A stretch of 64,000 bases of DNA. Origin: Anaerolineae bacterium (lineage in GTDB: Bacteria; Chloroflexota; Anaerolineae; Aggregatilineales; Phototrophicaceae). Shown piece after piece: positions 33,050 through 41,458 of this stretch. Location of the stretch: assembly GCA_022842885.1 (NCBI GenBank), contig JALHOR010000006.1, positions 1 through 64,000 of the forward strand. Direction: 5' to 3'. The position numbers and the translations under genes were made by a program. The notes below the pieces were generated by a model. It was not told the DNA's origin. It saw only the letters and a list, made by a program, of their open reading frames with translations, and made no database searches. Numbering within the stretch: position 1 is the stretch's first letter; each line of letters begins with the position of its first letter.

Positions 33050-34954
33050 ATGCACCTTTGGGTTAATACACTGCGCCGTGTGCGGCTGGCGATGCTGGCG
33101 GCGGGGCTGCTCATCTTTTTTGTGGCGATTAGTGGGGCGCAAGACACCACCCCCCAAGCCAATCCGCCGAGTTCTTGCCCGCGTGGAGATAATGTCAACA
33201 CGTTTGGTTATTACGATGCGGTCAATCATTATTGCCTGATTATCCCCATAGGCTATACCACCGAAACAACGGCGGCAGCCGCACTGCGTATCATCACCGA
33301 TAATCCCGATGCTCCCAACCAGACCCAACTCGATTTAACCATCACCCCCGCGACTGGGCAAAGTTTAGCCGACATCCAAACTGCCCTCGCCCAAGAATTT
33401 GCGGATTCAGAGATTGAATTTGCGGATGGGCAAATAGCAGGTGTTCCCGCCTTATTCGCCAATCAAATTCCCGGCGAACCACCCGCGTTCCAAGCCTTTT
33501 GGCTGCGCGAAGAAAACCTCTTTACGCTGACGCTGACCCCCTACGATGAGAACTTATGGCGCACGATTGCCATCTCATTTCACTTTCCCCCACCACAAAC
33601 CGAGTCGGCTATTCCTGATGCGCCGCCTGCCCCAGATGAATGTCCGGCACCGAGTGAGACTCATCAACTGGTGTATCAATCTGCCGGGTATTTCTGTTTT
33701 CTATATCCCACAGATTTTGTCGCTACCGCTGGCACGGACAGCGGTGGAGTTTTCATCGTGCCGGTTGCCCCCGCTGCGGATACCGCCTCGCCAACCTTGG
33801 GCATCAGCGTGAATGTCGCGCCCGATGTGACGCTGGACGACATTGAAGATAGCTTGCGCGAGCAACTGCCCGAAGTGGACATTGAATTTGCCCGCATCAC
33901 CCTCAGCGGTGTTGAAGCCCTTGTGACGGATAACTTGCCGGGCAACATCGGCAATCGGCAAGCATTTTTGCTGGCGAATAACCTGCTGTATATCTTCACC
34001 TTGACCCCGGTGGACGCTATGTTCGTGCCAGCTAGCGAACAAGCTGAAGCCTTATGGACACTCATGCTGGAATCCTTCACGCTGATTACGCCGCCCGTGA
34101 CACCGGAACGCCCTATTATTCAGACATTGTTTAATGCTCGTTTTGGTTACAGCCTCATCTATCCGGCAGGTTTCCAGATTAGCGAACAGCCCGATGGGTC
34201 AGTCGAACTCACAGAACAAGCCACCACGCCGGATAAGCCACAAGCCCGCTTCAGCATTTTTGTACTGCCAGCACAGGGGCGCACCTTAGCTGAAATCCAG
34301 CAAGAGATTGAAGCGCAGAATGTTGGGCTAGAGTTGCAATTTGCCATGACCACTATCGGCGGCGAACCCGCCATCATGACTGATAAACTGCCCGGCTTGG
34401 CAATCAGTCGGCAGGCGCTGTTCATCCGTGAGGATAGGCTGTTTATTCTGGTGTTGATTCCGTTTGATGAAACGCTGTGGCAAACCTTCACCGATGATTT
34501 TGAATTTATTGATGTGGCGCAGGGCAGCCCCATCCAAGTCAGTTTGGATGATGTGGGTGCGGCATTCTTGCTGCCGGAAAATTGGCGATTGACGCAGTTC
34601 GGCACAACCTATTATATCAATGCCCCCACCGGGTCTATCCCGTGGCTGACACTGCGGCGCGATGACACCCTGCCGGGCGGCGCGGATAAAGTGGCTTTTG
34701 CTATCCAAGTCGAAAATCGCTTGCTGCCAGAAACAGTGCTAGAAGGTGTCACGATTGGCATGGATGCCGTGCCAACACTGCGGGCAATCCCTGCCGCCCG
34801 TGAGCAAATTTGCCAAGTGTTATATGTACCGCAGGACACTTTCGGCTTAGTGCTGACCGTTAATCGTCCAGCGTGCGATAGCGAAGGCGTCATTACCAGC
34901 CCAGAAGTGCTGCGCCTGTTAGAGTCTTTGGCAATCTATCCGCCGATTGAATGA
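33050..34954 (+). CDS. Secreted protein with three or four repeats of a surface domain
   Basis: 634 residues from ATG 33050, which is backed by AGGAGA (33038-33043); the frame is open to 32933 but that part is not convincing. A signal peptide (about 1-30; LAMLAAGLLIFFVAISGAQ) is followed by repeats of about 150 residues. Each starts with a 'F-G-Y/L-V-Y...Y-C-x-I/L-x-Y-P' strand (FGYYDAVNHYCLIIP, VYQSAGYFCFLYP, FNARFGYSLIYP), continues with a helix of 'L-A-x-I-Q-x-x-I' type and closes with PG-x-x-x-x-R-Q-A-L-F-I. A shorter fourth copy lacks the Cys. The fold is unknown. Stop and next ATG overlap (ATGA at 34951-34954), so it is co-translated with the thioredoxin-like gene. Confidence 0.75.
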   Translation: MHLWVNTLRRVRLAMLAAGLLIFFVAISGAQDTTPQANPPSSCPRGDNVNTFGYYDAVNHYCLIIPIGYTTETTAAAALRIITDNPDAPNQTQLDLTITPATGQSLADIQTALAQEFADSEIEFADGQIAGVPALFANQIPGEPPAFQAFWLREENLFTLTLTPYDENLWRTIAISFHFPPPQTESAIPDAPPAPDECPAPSETHQLVYQSAGYFCFLYPTDFVATAGTDSGGVFIVPVAPAADTASPTLGISVNVAPDVTLDDIEDSLREQLPEVDIEFARITLSGVEALVTDNLPGNIGNRQAFLLANNLLYIFTLTPVDAMFVPASEQAEALWTLMLESFTLITPPVTPERPIIQTLFNARFGYSLIYPAGFQISEQPDGSVELTEQATTPDKPQARFSIFVLPAQGRTLAEIQQEIEAQNVGLELQFAMTTIGGEPAIMTDKLPGLAISRQALFIREDRLFILVLIPFDETLWQTFTDDFEFIDVAQGSPIQVSLDDVGAAFLLPENWRLTQFGTTYYINAPTGSIPWLTLRRDDTLPGGADKVAFAIQVENRLLPETVLEGVTIGMDAVPTLRAIPAAREQICQVLYVPQDTFGLVLTVNRPACDSEGVITSPEVLRLLESLAIYPPIE

Positions 34955-35574
34955 TGCTAAATAACGCTATTTTTGAACAAACCATCACACTAATGCGGCG
35001 GTTTGTTCAACATTTTTCACGGAATTATGCCCGGCTTGGGCTGGGTTTAGTGGCGATGGGTCTCGCGCTTGGCTTGCTCATCGCTGCTGGCTTGCCCAAT
35101 CGTGCTGATTATACCGGGCAGTTTGTGGCGGATAGGTATGTTGCGCCGGAAATGGGGGCATTTGCGCCGCCTATCACCGGGCGAACTTTTGCCGAAAATC
35201 TGCCTTTCACTTTGGAACAGCAGCGCGGCAAATTTGTTATCCTCAATTTTTGGGCGACGTGGTGCATCCCGTGCCAAGTGGAGATGCCGCTGCTGCAACT
35301 GCTCCAAGACGAATGCCCCGCCAGTGTGCAGGTGGTTGGCATGAATGCGGGCGAAAATCCGGCACTCGTAGCGGACTGGCTAAAGACAAACGCGCTAACA
35401 TTTGTTATCCTGATGGATGACAACCAACAACAACAAACGCGCTACCGGGTGCCAGGCTTGCCGACGACTTATGTGATTTCGCCTACGGGCAAAATCAACG
35501 CCATATTTTATGGTGCAGTCGCAGACACGGCACTGCGGGCGGCGGTTGACCACTGCCCTGCGGATAACCCATGA
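34951..35574 (+). CDS. Membrane-anchored thioredoxin-like (TlpA/ResA type) protein
   Basis: 207 residues. One membrane helix (about 29-48, LGLGLVAMGLALGLLIAAGL) anchors an extracytoplasmic thioredoxin domain. KFVILNFWATWCIPCQVEMP holds the C-x-x-C pair (about 105-108), and GLPTTYVISPTGKI is the cis-Pro region. Such proteins reduce or shuffle disulphides outside the membrane, for example in cytochrome c maturation. It lies between a Cys-containing secreted protein and a DUF2085 membrane protein, with four-base overlaps at both ends, so it may serve the secreted partner's Cys pairs. Confidence 0.88.
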   Translation: MMLNNAIFEQTITLMRRFVQHFSRNYARLGLGLVAMGLALGLLIAAGLPNRADYTGQFVADRYVAPEMGAFAPPITGRTFAENLPFTLEQQRGKFVILNFWATWCIPCQVEMPLLQLLQDECPASVQVVGMNAGENPALVADWLKTNALTFVILMDDNQQQQTRYRVPGLPTTYVISPTGKINAIFYGAVADTALRAAVDHCPADNP

Positions 35575-36407
35575 CGACTCCTCCCAAAAAATCTTTTGGT
35601 TTACGCCTGAACTTAGGACTGATGAACCTTGCCCGCAATTGGCTGCGAATCGCACTGGTGATTGTGGGCATTTATGCGGCACTGCCCTGGGTCGCCCCCC
35701 TGCTGATGAAGCTCGGACTGACCGCGCCTGCTAATGTGCTGTATACGCTGTACAGCCCGATGTGCCATCAATTCGCGTTCCGGTCTATCTTTTTGTTTGG
35801 CGAACAGCCCTTTTACCCACGCGGCGCGGCTGGCACACCCTATCAACCATTTGAACCTTATGCCTATGCCGATGAAACCTATCAACAGCAGTTTGGCTAT
35901 TGGTTTGAATATTGGACGAAACAACCCCTCAACCGCGAGATGACACAAGCCGAATTGGACGATTTTACCGTCTGGATGCAGTTCGCCGCCCGTGATTTTA
36001 GAGGCAATGAGCAGATGGGTTATAAGACGACGCTGTGCGCCCGCGATGTGGCGATTTATACGGCGTTGTTTCTGGGTGGCTGCGTGTATGCGCTGCCCAA
36101 AGTGCGCCGCCGTTTGCGCCCCATGCCGATTTTACTCTATGTGTTTGTCGCGCTGGGTCCCATCGGCTTAGATGGCTTCAGCCAATTGTTGAGTTATCCG
36201 CCCTTTAATCTTTGGCAAATCCGTGAGACTGCCCCGTTTTTCCGTATTACGACGGGTGCAATTTTTGGGCTGATGAATGTATGGTTGGCATTCCCGTATA
36301 TGGACATGTCTATGCGCGATACTTACCGCCAGATAGAAATCAAACTTATCGAAAAATTTGGCTCAGTCGAAGCCGCCCGGCGCATCATGCAAGACAAAAA
36401 TTCATAA
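35571..36407 (+). CDS. DUF2085 family membrane protein
   Basis: 278 residues, about four membrane helices. Family marks are SPMCHQFAFRSIFLFG (Cys-His-Gln then R-S), CARDVAIYTALFLGG and GPIGLDGFSQLL with YPPFNLWQIRETAPFFRITTGA. The Cys-His-Gln and Cys-Ala-Arg pair may bind metal or form a disulphide, but no function is known for the family. The ATG lies inside the end of the thioredoxin gene (35571-35574 overlap). Confidence 0.85.
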   Translation: MTTPPKKSFGLRLNLGLMNLARNWLRIALVIVGIYAALPWVAPLLMKLGLTAPANVLYTLYSPMCHQFAFRSIFLFGEQPFYPRGAAGTPYQPFEPYAYADETYQQQFGYWFEYWTKQPLNREMTQAELDDFTVWMQFAARDFRGNEQMGYKTTLCARDVAIYTALFLGGCVYALPKVRRRLRPMPILLYVFVALGPIGLDGFSQLLSYPPFNLWQIRETAPFFRITTGAIFGLMNVWLAFPYMDMSMRDTYRQIEIKLIEKFGSVEAARRIMQDKNS

Positions 36408-36479
36408 CCAACCATTGTGCCGATTCGTGGGTATCATCAATAAAAACCTTTATTTCGTATCTGAGAAAGACAAACTAAA

Positions 36480-37415
36480 ATGTGGATTTTTTTGCTAGTA
36501 CTGGTACTTGCCCTATTTGGGCTACATTGGGTTGCCAAAAATGCCGCCCAAAAAATTAAATCTCATCCCAACCCCATCCCATACGACACCCTGAGTCGTC
36601 CGCTGCAAGGCACGCCCACCACAATTATCCGCGACGATGGCACGCGCATCCAAGCGGTGAGCGCCGGCACTGGAAAAACGGTTGTGCTGGCACATGGCTA
36701 CGGTGTGACCATGCTCGAATGGAACGTCATTGCCGAAAAATTGATTGCCGCCGGGTATCGCATCATCGCGTTTGATTTGCGCGGACATGGGCAATCTACG
36801 ATTGGCAGCGACGGCATTGGGGCAGAACAAATGGCAGGCGATTATCGCGCTGTGTTGGAGCATTTTGATGTACGCGATGGCATTCTCGTCGGGCATTCGA
36901 CTGGCGGCTTTTTGACATTGGCATTCTTGGTCATGCAGCCCCAAGTGGTTCAAGAACGGTTGCGAGCAGCGGTCATTTGTGCTGGTTTAGCCGGGCAAGC
37001 ACTCAAAGGTAGTCCCCAGAATGCAATGCAAATTCCGCTGATAAAACGGGGACTCATCCAGCGTATCATGAAATCGGATACCTATGGGTGGTTTTTTGGG
37101 GCATCTTTATGTGGCGATACGCCCTTTCCAGCGGCAATTCAAGTGTTTAACCAAGTATTCGCGGCGCAAAAACATGAGCAATTGATGCCTGTCTTGGAAT
37201 TTTTGACCCAAGCCGATTTTTACCCGCGCCTTGCTGAAATCCAATTGCCAACAGTGATTGTATGTGGCGAATCAGATAAGACGACGCCAACGTGGCACTC
37301 GCAAGAAATGGGCAAACGCATTGCCAACGCCCGCAATATATGGGTGCCAAAGGTCGGGCATTTGATTAATTGGGAAGCACCCGATGCAGTCTTGCAAGCC
37401 ATTCAATCGGCATAA
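36480..37415 (+). CDS. Alpha/beta hydrolase
   Basis: 311 residues. An N-terminal hydrophobic helix (WIFLLVLVLALFGLHWV) may anchor it. The hydrolase core has VVLAHGYGVTMLEWN (oxyanion), FDLRGHGQST, GHSTGGFLTLAF with the nucleophile Ser at about 140, a late acidic residue in VICGESDKTTP and VGHLINWEAPD with catalytic His. Such enzymes hydrolyse esters, lactones or lipids; the substrate is unknown. The gene follows DUF2085 by 72 bases. Confidence 0.9.
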   Translation: MWIFLLVLVLALFGLHWVAKNAAQKIKSHPNPIPYDTLSRPLQGTPTTIIRDDGTRIQAVSAGTGKTVVLAHGYGVTMLEWNVIAEKLIAAGYRIIAFDLRGHGQSTIGSDGIGAEQMAGDYRAVLEHFDVRDGILVGHSTGGFLTLAFLVMQPQVVQERLRAAVICAGLAGQALKGSPQNAMQIPLIKRGLIQRIMKSDTYGWFFGASLCGDTPFPAAIQVFNQVFAAQKHEQLMPVLEFLTQADFYPRLAEIQLPTVIVCGESDKTTPTWHSQEMGKRIANARNIWVPKVGHLINWEAPDAVLQAIQSA

Positions 37416-37457
37416 GGCGAGAAGTTGCCAAAAATGTGGATCGCTATCTAAAATAAT

Positions 37458-37490
37458 CAGGCTGTTAGCGTGTATGCCGTTGACAGCCTG
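37458..37490. terminator. Hairpin between convergent genes, terminator for the aminotransferase
   Basis: Stem caggctgt (37458-37465) and acagcctg (37483-37490) pair perfectly over eight bases around a 17-base loop. On the minus strand it is followed by attattttag, which fits an intrinsic terminator after the aminotransferase stop at 37506. On plus no T run follows. Confidence 0.55.
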
Positions 37491-37505
37491 ATGGGTTGCT
37501 GAATT

Positions 37506-38831
37506 TTATTTCAACAGCGTATTTAACCCGCTAAAAAACTGCGCGATGGCTTTTTCGGTTTTTTGCGGTGGCAAAGCATACGAGAAGCGCACCCAATTTG
37601 CCCCCGCTTGTGAAAAATGCACCCCCGGTACAATCGCTACGCCATGTTCTTCAGCTAGAAAACTGCCAATTTGTTCGGCATTTTCGTAACCCGCGGCTTC
37701 GATATAGCGCGTCGTATCAATGAAGGCATAATAACCATCGCCCATGATATGCGCCACACCGCTTTCAGAGAGTGCTTTTCGCATGATATGGCGGCTCTCG
37801 CTGATGGGTTTGACAATGCTGGATGCCGCTTCGGTGAAGCCTTTTTCGTAGGCAGCCAGCACGACTGCTTGGGCATAATAGGAAGGGGTAACGCCGTGTG
37901 AGGCTTGGCTGTTGACAAAATCCACGACTTTTTTGCTGGCAACCAGATGGGCGCTGCGGATATTAGATGCGCCGAGACTCTTGGTGATGCCATCCATAAA
38001 GATGAGTTTATCGCGGTCTTCGGCACTGAATGCCATCAGCACTTCGTTGATGTCGTAGGGTGTGCCAGTGTCGTTGATGCGATGATACATCCAATCGAAC
38101 AACACAAAGGGGTAGCCAGCGGCTAAGGCGGTTTGCGCCAGTTCGATTTGTTCTGCGTTGGTCATGGTACGTCCGGTGGGGTTATCCGGCGTGGTGATGA
38201 CGATGCCTGCCACTTTGCGTCCTTGGTCTTCGGCAAACTCGGCACAGGCTTTAATGCCTTCATGCGTATAACGCCAGCCTTCTGCCGGGTCACCGGGGGC
38301 GAGCAGCACATTTAAGCCGACGCTGTAGGGACCCCAATTATAACTGACCCACGGCACCCGTGAGACCACCAGCAAATCCCCCACGCGCCCATGCCCCAAG
38401 GAACACATGGCGCTGTAGGCTTTGTTCAGCCCATCACGCCCGCCCTGCGTGAAAATGATATTATTGGGTCCCCAGCCCGTTTCCGCTTTGAACTGCCAAT
38501 ATTGTTCGGCAGTAGCTTTACGAAATTCTTGCGTGCCAAACGGATTATCATAGCCCGTGCCGTGTTCAGCTTGTAATTCGGCTGCCCGCACGAGTAGCTC
38601 TTTCGGCACGCCCGGCAAACTCGCGCCGCCATCACCCTGTGAGGCATCATACACGGGGGCGGCTTGACCAAATTTTTCTTTGTATTTTGCCAGCGCATTG
38701 CGAATCGTGAACATGCGCGACGGCTGAATGGGACTCATGTGCGATGGATAATCATAAACCGGAATGATATTGGCTTCCGGCACAACATATTGGGGATTGT
38801 TTAACTGCCCGTTTGTTTTGACCACGTTCAA
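37506..38831 (-). CDS. Class I/II pyridoxal-phosphate aminotransferase
   Basis: 441 residues. The fold-type I transaminase has DASQGDGGASLPGVP, GYDNPFGTQEFRKA (substrate loop), IIFTQGGRDGLNKA (PLP phosphate region), VITTPDNPTGRTMT (Asn-Pro-x-G), LFDWMYHRIND (Asp for PLP nitrogen), DGITKSLGASNIRSAH with the Schiff-base Lys near residue 280, and WVRFSYALP with the carboxylate-binding Arg. The substrate could be aspartate, branched or aromatic; the sequence does not decide. It starts at TTG 38831, because AAGGAG lies five bases upstream and no ATG fits. Its leader carries a likely attenuator at 38854-38962. Confidence 0.9.
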   Translation of the reverse strand: MNVVKTNGQLNNPQYVVPEANIIPVYDYPSHMSPIQPSRMFTIRNALAKYKEKFGQAAPVYDASQGDGGASLPGVPKELLVRAAELQAEHGTGYDNPFGTQEFRKATAEQYWQFKAETGWGPNNIIFTQGGRDGLNKAYSAMCSLGHGRVGDLLVVSRVPWVSYNWGPYSVGLNVLLAPGDPAEGWRYTHEGIKACAEFAEDQGRKVAGIVITTPDNPTGRTMTNAEQIELAQTALAAGYPFVLFDWMYHRINDTGTPYDINEVLMAFSAEDRDKLIFMDGITKSLGASNIRSAHLVASKKVVDFVNSQASHGVTPSYYAQAVVLAAYEKGFTEAASSIVKPISESRHIMRKALSESGVAHIMGDGYYAFIDTTRYIEAAGYENAEQIGSFLAEEHGVAIVPGVHFSQAGANWVRFSYALPPQKTEKAIAQFFSGLNTLLK

Positions 38832-38853
38832 AATTCTCCTTCGGCTAGAAATG

Positions 38854-38929
38854 AAAAAACCCCTGACGGGGTATGAGTGTAAAAGTGATAAGCACAGAAT
38901 ACCCCGGTCTAATGTTTTAGGCGGGTATT
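38854..38929 (-). promoter_or_regulatory. Transcription attenuator in the aminotransferase leader (alternative hairpins)
   Basis: Three exclusive pairings can be drawn on the minus strand: 1:2 = AATACCC (38929-38923) with GGGTATT (38904-38898); 2:3 = GGGGTAT (38905-38899) with ATACCCC (38874-38868), an antiterminator; 3:4 = ACCCC (38872-38868) with GGGGT (38863-38859), a short GC terminator followed by six T (38859-38854). Strand 1 overlaps the Asn/Thr codons of a 17-residue reading frame, and its stop lies in the 1:2 loop. This is the geometry of amino-acid-sensing attenuation. The aminotransferase ribosome site follows about 15 bases later. Confidence 0.6.
38859..38872 (-). terminator. Terminator arm of the attenuator
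   Basis: accccgtcaggggt forms a five-pair GC-rich stem with loop GTCA, followed on the minus strand by TTTTTT (38859-38854). It stands within the leader of the aminotransferase, only about 25 bases before its start, so it would stop transcription ahead of the gene. Confidence 0.6.
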
Positions 38930-38962
38930 AGTAGTATTCATGTCACGGCTAATGAGCAGCAT
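38909..38962 (-). CDS. Putative 17-residue leader peptide
   Basis: ATG at 38962-38960 to TAG at 38911-38909 reads MLLISRDMNTTNTRLKH. A second in-frame ATG is at 38941. Five successive codons aat-act-act-aat-acc give Asn-Thr-Thr-Asn-Thr, a cluster as used for control codons. A weak acggat lies before the first ATG. Its role as a sensor of Thr-tRNA or Asn-tRNA charging is inferred only from the overlap with the alternative hairpins. Confidence 0.5.
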   Translation of the reverse strand: MLLISRDMNTTNTRLKH

Positions 38963-39060
38963 GAGAATCCGTCTGTGCAAAATATACGGACGCTATTGTG
39001 ACACGCGCCTGAACGACTGTCAACCTGACAGGAATCACTGAATTTAACGATGGGTGTTTG

Positions 39061-39441
39061 TGCAGATTGTTCAAAATAGTGCTGAGTGCTGAGGACTGAG
39101 TGCTGAGTCAAGAATGTAGCATAGTGACATTGGAAAACCGATAACTCGGCGAAAAATCCCAACCCCTCCCCATTTCATAGGGAGGGGCTTACAGGGGTTT
39201 GGTGTGCCAAATTCAAAATTTTGGTGCATGTTCAGCTTGGGTGAAATGTGCCTTGTTGAAGGGTCGAGGCATGCCTCGACCCTACCGAAAATCACCCGTT
39301 TTGAACTTGAGTGAACTCGATACTTTTACTCAGCACTTCGTCCTCAGCACTCAGCACTAGCTGTACCGTAGGCAAAGCGTCGGGCAAAGAGCGTGTTTTG
39401 CTGCTACAATCGGCGTAAGTGAGTGATACAAAGGACACCCC
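39061..39441. repeat. Intergenic region made of dispersed repeats
   Basis: No gene found. 39083-39112 and 39330-39358 are inverted copies of a gctgagtgctgaggactgag element. 39160-39215 carries ctccccatttcatagggagg and ggggtttggtgtgccaaatt, also seen at 40920-40980 and 42574-42635. 39261-39282 is a perfect palindrome (gggtcgaggc then its complement), followed by the tail accgaaaatcacccgttttg to 39312, which repeats at 46738-46790. The LRR gene promoter must lie near 39400 (ctacaatcgg) but has no good -35. Confidence 0.6.
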
Positions 39442-40845
39442 ATGCGCTGCCTGTTGATTTTTCTCCTCTGCTTATTTTTTGCCGCCCCTGCTACAGCGCA
39501 AGAAACACCCACGCCGGAAGACATTGCCCGTGAACGCATCGCTGAAGCGGCTGCGAGTGGCGCGACGGAGTTGGATCTGTCGTGGTTGGGATTGACCGAA
39601 CTGCCCTATGAAATTGGTAATCTAACCAACTTGAAATCGCTTAGGCTTGAAAACAACCAACTAAAAAGTTTGCCGCCGGAAATCGGTAATCTAACCCACC
39701 TGCAATCGCTTGGTCTTGGTGGCAATCAATTAAACAATTTGCCGCAAGAAGTAGGCAATCTTATTGCCTTACATACGCTTTATGTTGGTGACACAAAATT
39801 AAGTGCCCTACCGCCTGAAATCGGCAACCTCACCAACTTGCAAATACTTAATCTCATTAGCAATAAATTGATAAGTCTACCGCCTGAAATCGGCAATCTC
39901 ACTAACCTAAAAGAACTTGATCTTAGTTACAACGAATTAATTAGCCTGCCACCTGAAATCGGCAACCTTACCGACCTGAAATCGCTTGAGCTATGGGAAA
40001 ACCAATTAAGCAGTTTGCCACCAGAAATTGGTAATCTCACTAACCTACAAGAACTTGGTCTCAGTGATAATCAGTTAATCGGTGTTCCGCCAGAGATAAG
40101 CAATCTCACTAATCTGAAATCACTTGGTCTTGGTGCCAACCAATTAATTAGTCTGCCGCCAGAGATAAGCAATCTCACCAATCTGCAATCGCTTGGTCTT
40201 GGTCATAATCAGTTCGGCAATGTTCCGCCGGAAATTTGGAACTTTCGTAACCTACAATCGCTTGGTCTCAGTGATAATCAGTTAATCAGCGTTCCGCCAG
40301 AGATAGGCAATCTCACTAACCTACAACAACTTAGTCTCAGTGATAATCAGTTAATCAGCGTTCCGCCAGAGATAGGCAATCTCACTAACCTACAACAACT
40401 TAATCTCAGTAACAACCAATTAATTAGTTTGCCGTCGGAAATTGGCAATCTCACTAATCTGCAAGAACTTTATCTCAGTGATAACCAGTTAAGCAGTTTG
40501 CCACCCGAAATTGGCAACTTAAAGCAACTTTGTTACCTAAGCATCAGCGACAACCAAGTTCGTCATCTGCCTATAGAAATGGGGCATTTATCAGAATTGA
40601 CAGCAACTATGTGTGGAATTTATTCATCCGGTTTTTGGCTAAATAACAACCCCGTCATTTCCCCGCCACCAGAAATCGTGAATCAAGGCACGGCGGCGAT
40701 ATTGGATTATCTGAATCATCAAGCGGAGTGGCATGTGCGGCAGATGGTGAGTCAAATAGCAGGCGGTGTAGGAGTGCTTGCGATAGGCGTGTTGGCGTTG
40801 CGTTGGCGGCACAAACGGCGTAAAGATAAAAAGAAGCGGGCGTGA
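39442..40845 (+). CDS. Secreted leucine-rich-repeat protein with C-terminal membrane anchor
   Basis: 467 residues. A signal peptide ending around Ala19 (AAPATAQ) is followed by about fifteen 23-residue repeats of the bacterial type (LPPEIGNLTNLQSLGLSDNQ) over residues about 50-395. They form a curved protein-binding solenoid outside the membrane. A cap (NNPVISPPPEIVNQGTAAILD) and one membrane helix (about 436-454, VGVLAIGVLALRW) end in a basic cytoplasmic tail RHKRRKDKKKRA. Binding partner unknown. The DNA repeats are so similar that the number of units is likely to vary between strains or to be misassembled. The 3' end has a second, broken copy at 42264-42478. Confidence 0.88.
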   Translation: MRCLLIFLLCLFFAAPATAQETPTPEDIARERIAEAAASGATELDLSWLGLTELPYEIGNLTNLKSLRLENNQLKSLPPEIGNLTHLQSLGLGGNQLNNLPQEVGNLIALHTLYVGDTKLSALPPEIGNLTNLQILNLISNKLISLPPEIGNLTNLKELDLSYNELISLPPEIGNLTDLKSLELWENQLSSLPPEIGNLTNLQELGLSDNQLIGVPPEISNLTNLKSLGLGANQLISLPPEISNLTNLQSLGLGHNQFGNVPPEIWNFRNLQSLGLSDNQLISVPPEIGNLTNLQQLSLSDNQLISVPPEIGNLTNLQQLNLSNNQLISLPSEIGNLTNLQELYLSDNQLSSLPPEIGNLKQLCYLSISDNQVRHLPIEMGHLSELTATMCGIYSSGFWLNNNPVISPPPEIVNQGTAAILDYLNHQAEWHVRQMVSQIAGGVGVLAIGVLALRWRHKRRKDKKKRA

Positions 40846-40999
40846 ATAAAATAGTACTGAGTGCGAAGTCGAAATTTGTGATGATGGAATATGAAGAAGC
40901 GGATAAATCGGCAATCCCCACCCCAACCCCTCCCTACATTTCATAGGGAGGGGCTTATAGGCGTTTGGCGTACTAAATCCAAATGGATGCCATGAATGG
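40846..40999. repeat. Dispersed repeat after the LRR gene
   Basis: ccctccctacatttcatagg and gaggggcttataggcgtttg (about 40930-40965) belong to the family at 39160 and 42574. The copy at 42574-42635 follows the broken LRR tail, so gene tail plus repeat were duplicated as one unit. Confidence 0.6.
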
Positions 41000-41380
41000 C
41001 TATTTCATTGAGTTGATGCCGAACATGTTGCCCTCAGTATCTTGGCATAGGGTCACCCAACCGAAGCCTCCAATTGAGAACTTTGGTCTAATGACTTTAC
41101 CTCCAGCGGCTTCAACTCGTGCTTCTTCTTCGGAGCAGTCTTCCACACTAAAATAGACCATTGTACCTCCCACTCCCGGACTGGAGTGTTCCGCTTTTAC
41201 TAAGGCGCCGGCGGCACCATAGGATGTCATATCGGTGGTGAAGCTCATCATCTGTGTTTCACCTGTTGGGTCACCCATTTTTTCAAGCTTTTGCTTTAGT
41301 ACGGTTTCATAAAATGTGGTCGCCCGTTCCAGATCGTTTACATAGATGTCAAACCATCCAATTGCATTCGTCTTTGCCAT
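41000..41380 (-). CDS. VOC-family (glyoxalase-like) protein
   Basis: 126 residues from ATG 41380, with GAGGAG eight bases ahead; the frame upstream to 41416 is not needed. The paired beta-alpha-beta-beta-beta modules are seen in IGWFDIYVNDLERATTFYET and GTMVYFSVEDCSEEEARVE, ending in GFGWVTLCQDTEGNMFGI. Proteins of this set usually bind a metal or an antibiotic or stress molecule. Position downstream of an AraC regulator with a 78-base gap suggests they form a unit. Codon choice is more AT-leaning than neighbours. Confidence 0.85.
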   Translation of the reverse strand: MAKTNAIGWFDIYVNDLERATTFYETVLKQKLEKMGDPTGETQMMSFTTDMTSYGAAGALVKAEHSSPGVGGTMVYFSVEDCSEEEARVEAAGGKVIRPKFSIGGFGWVTLCQDTEGNMFGINSMK

Positions 41381-41458
41381 GGAATATCTCCTCAGTTTGT
41401 TGTATTTATGGCTCACAAACTTACTGTAGCAGGCAATAGGCAGGGTGTATTGTATAAA

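Noticed and set aside
39600-40560. Regular direct repeats of about 69 bases, CRISPR-like at first glance
   Set aside because: The period is 23 codons and the frame is open throughout: they encode leucine-rich repeats.
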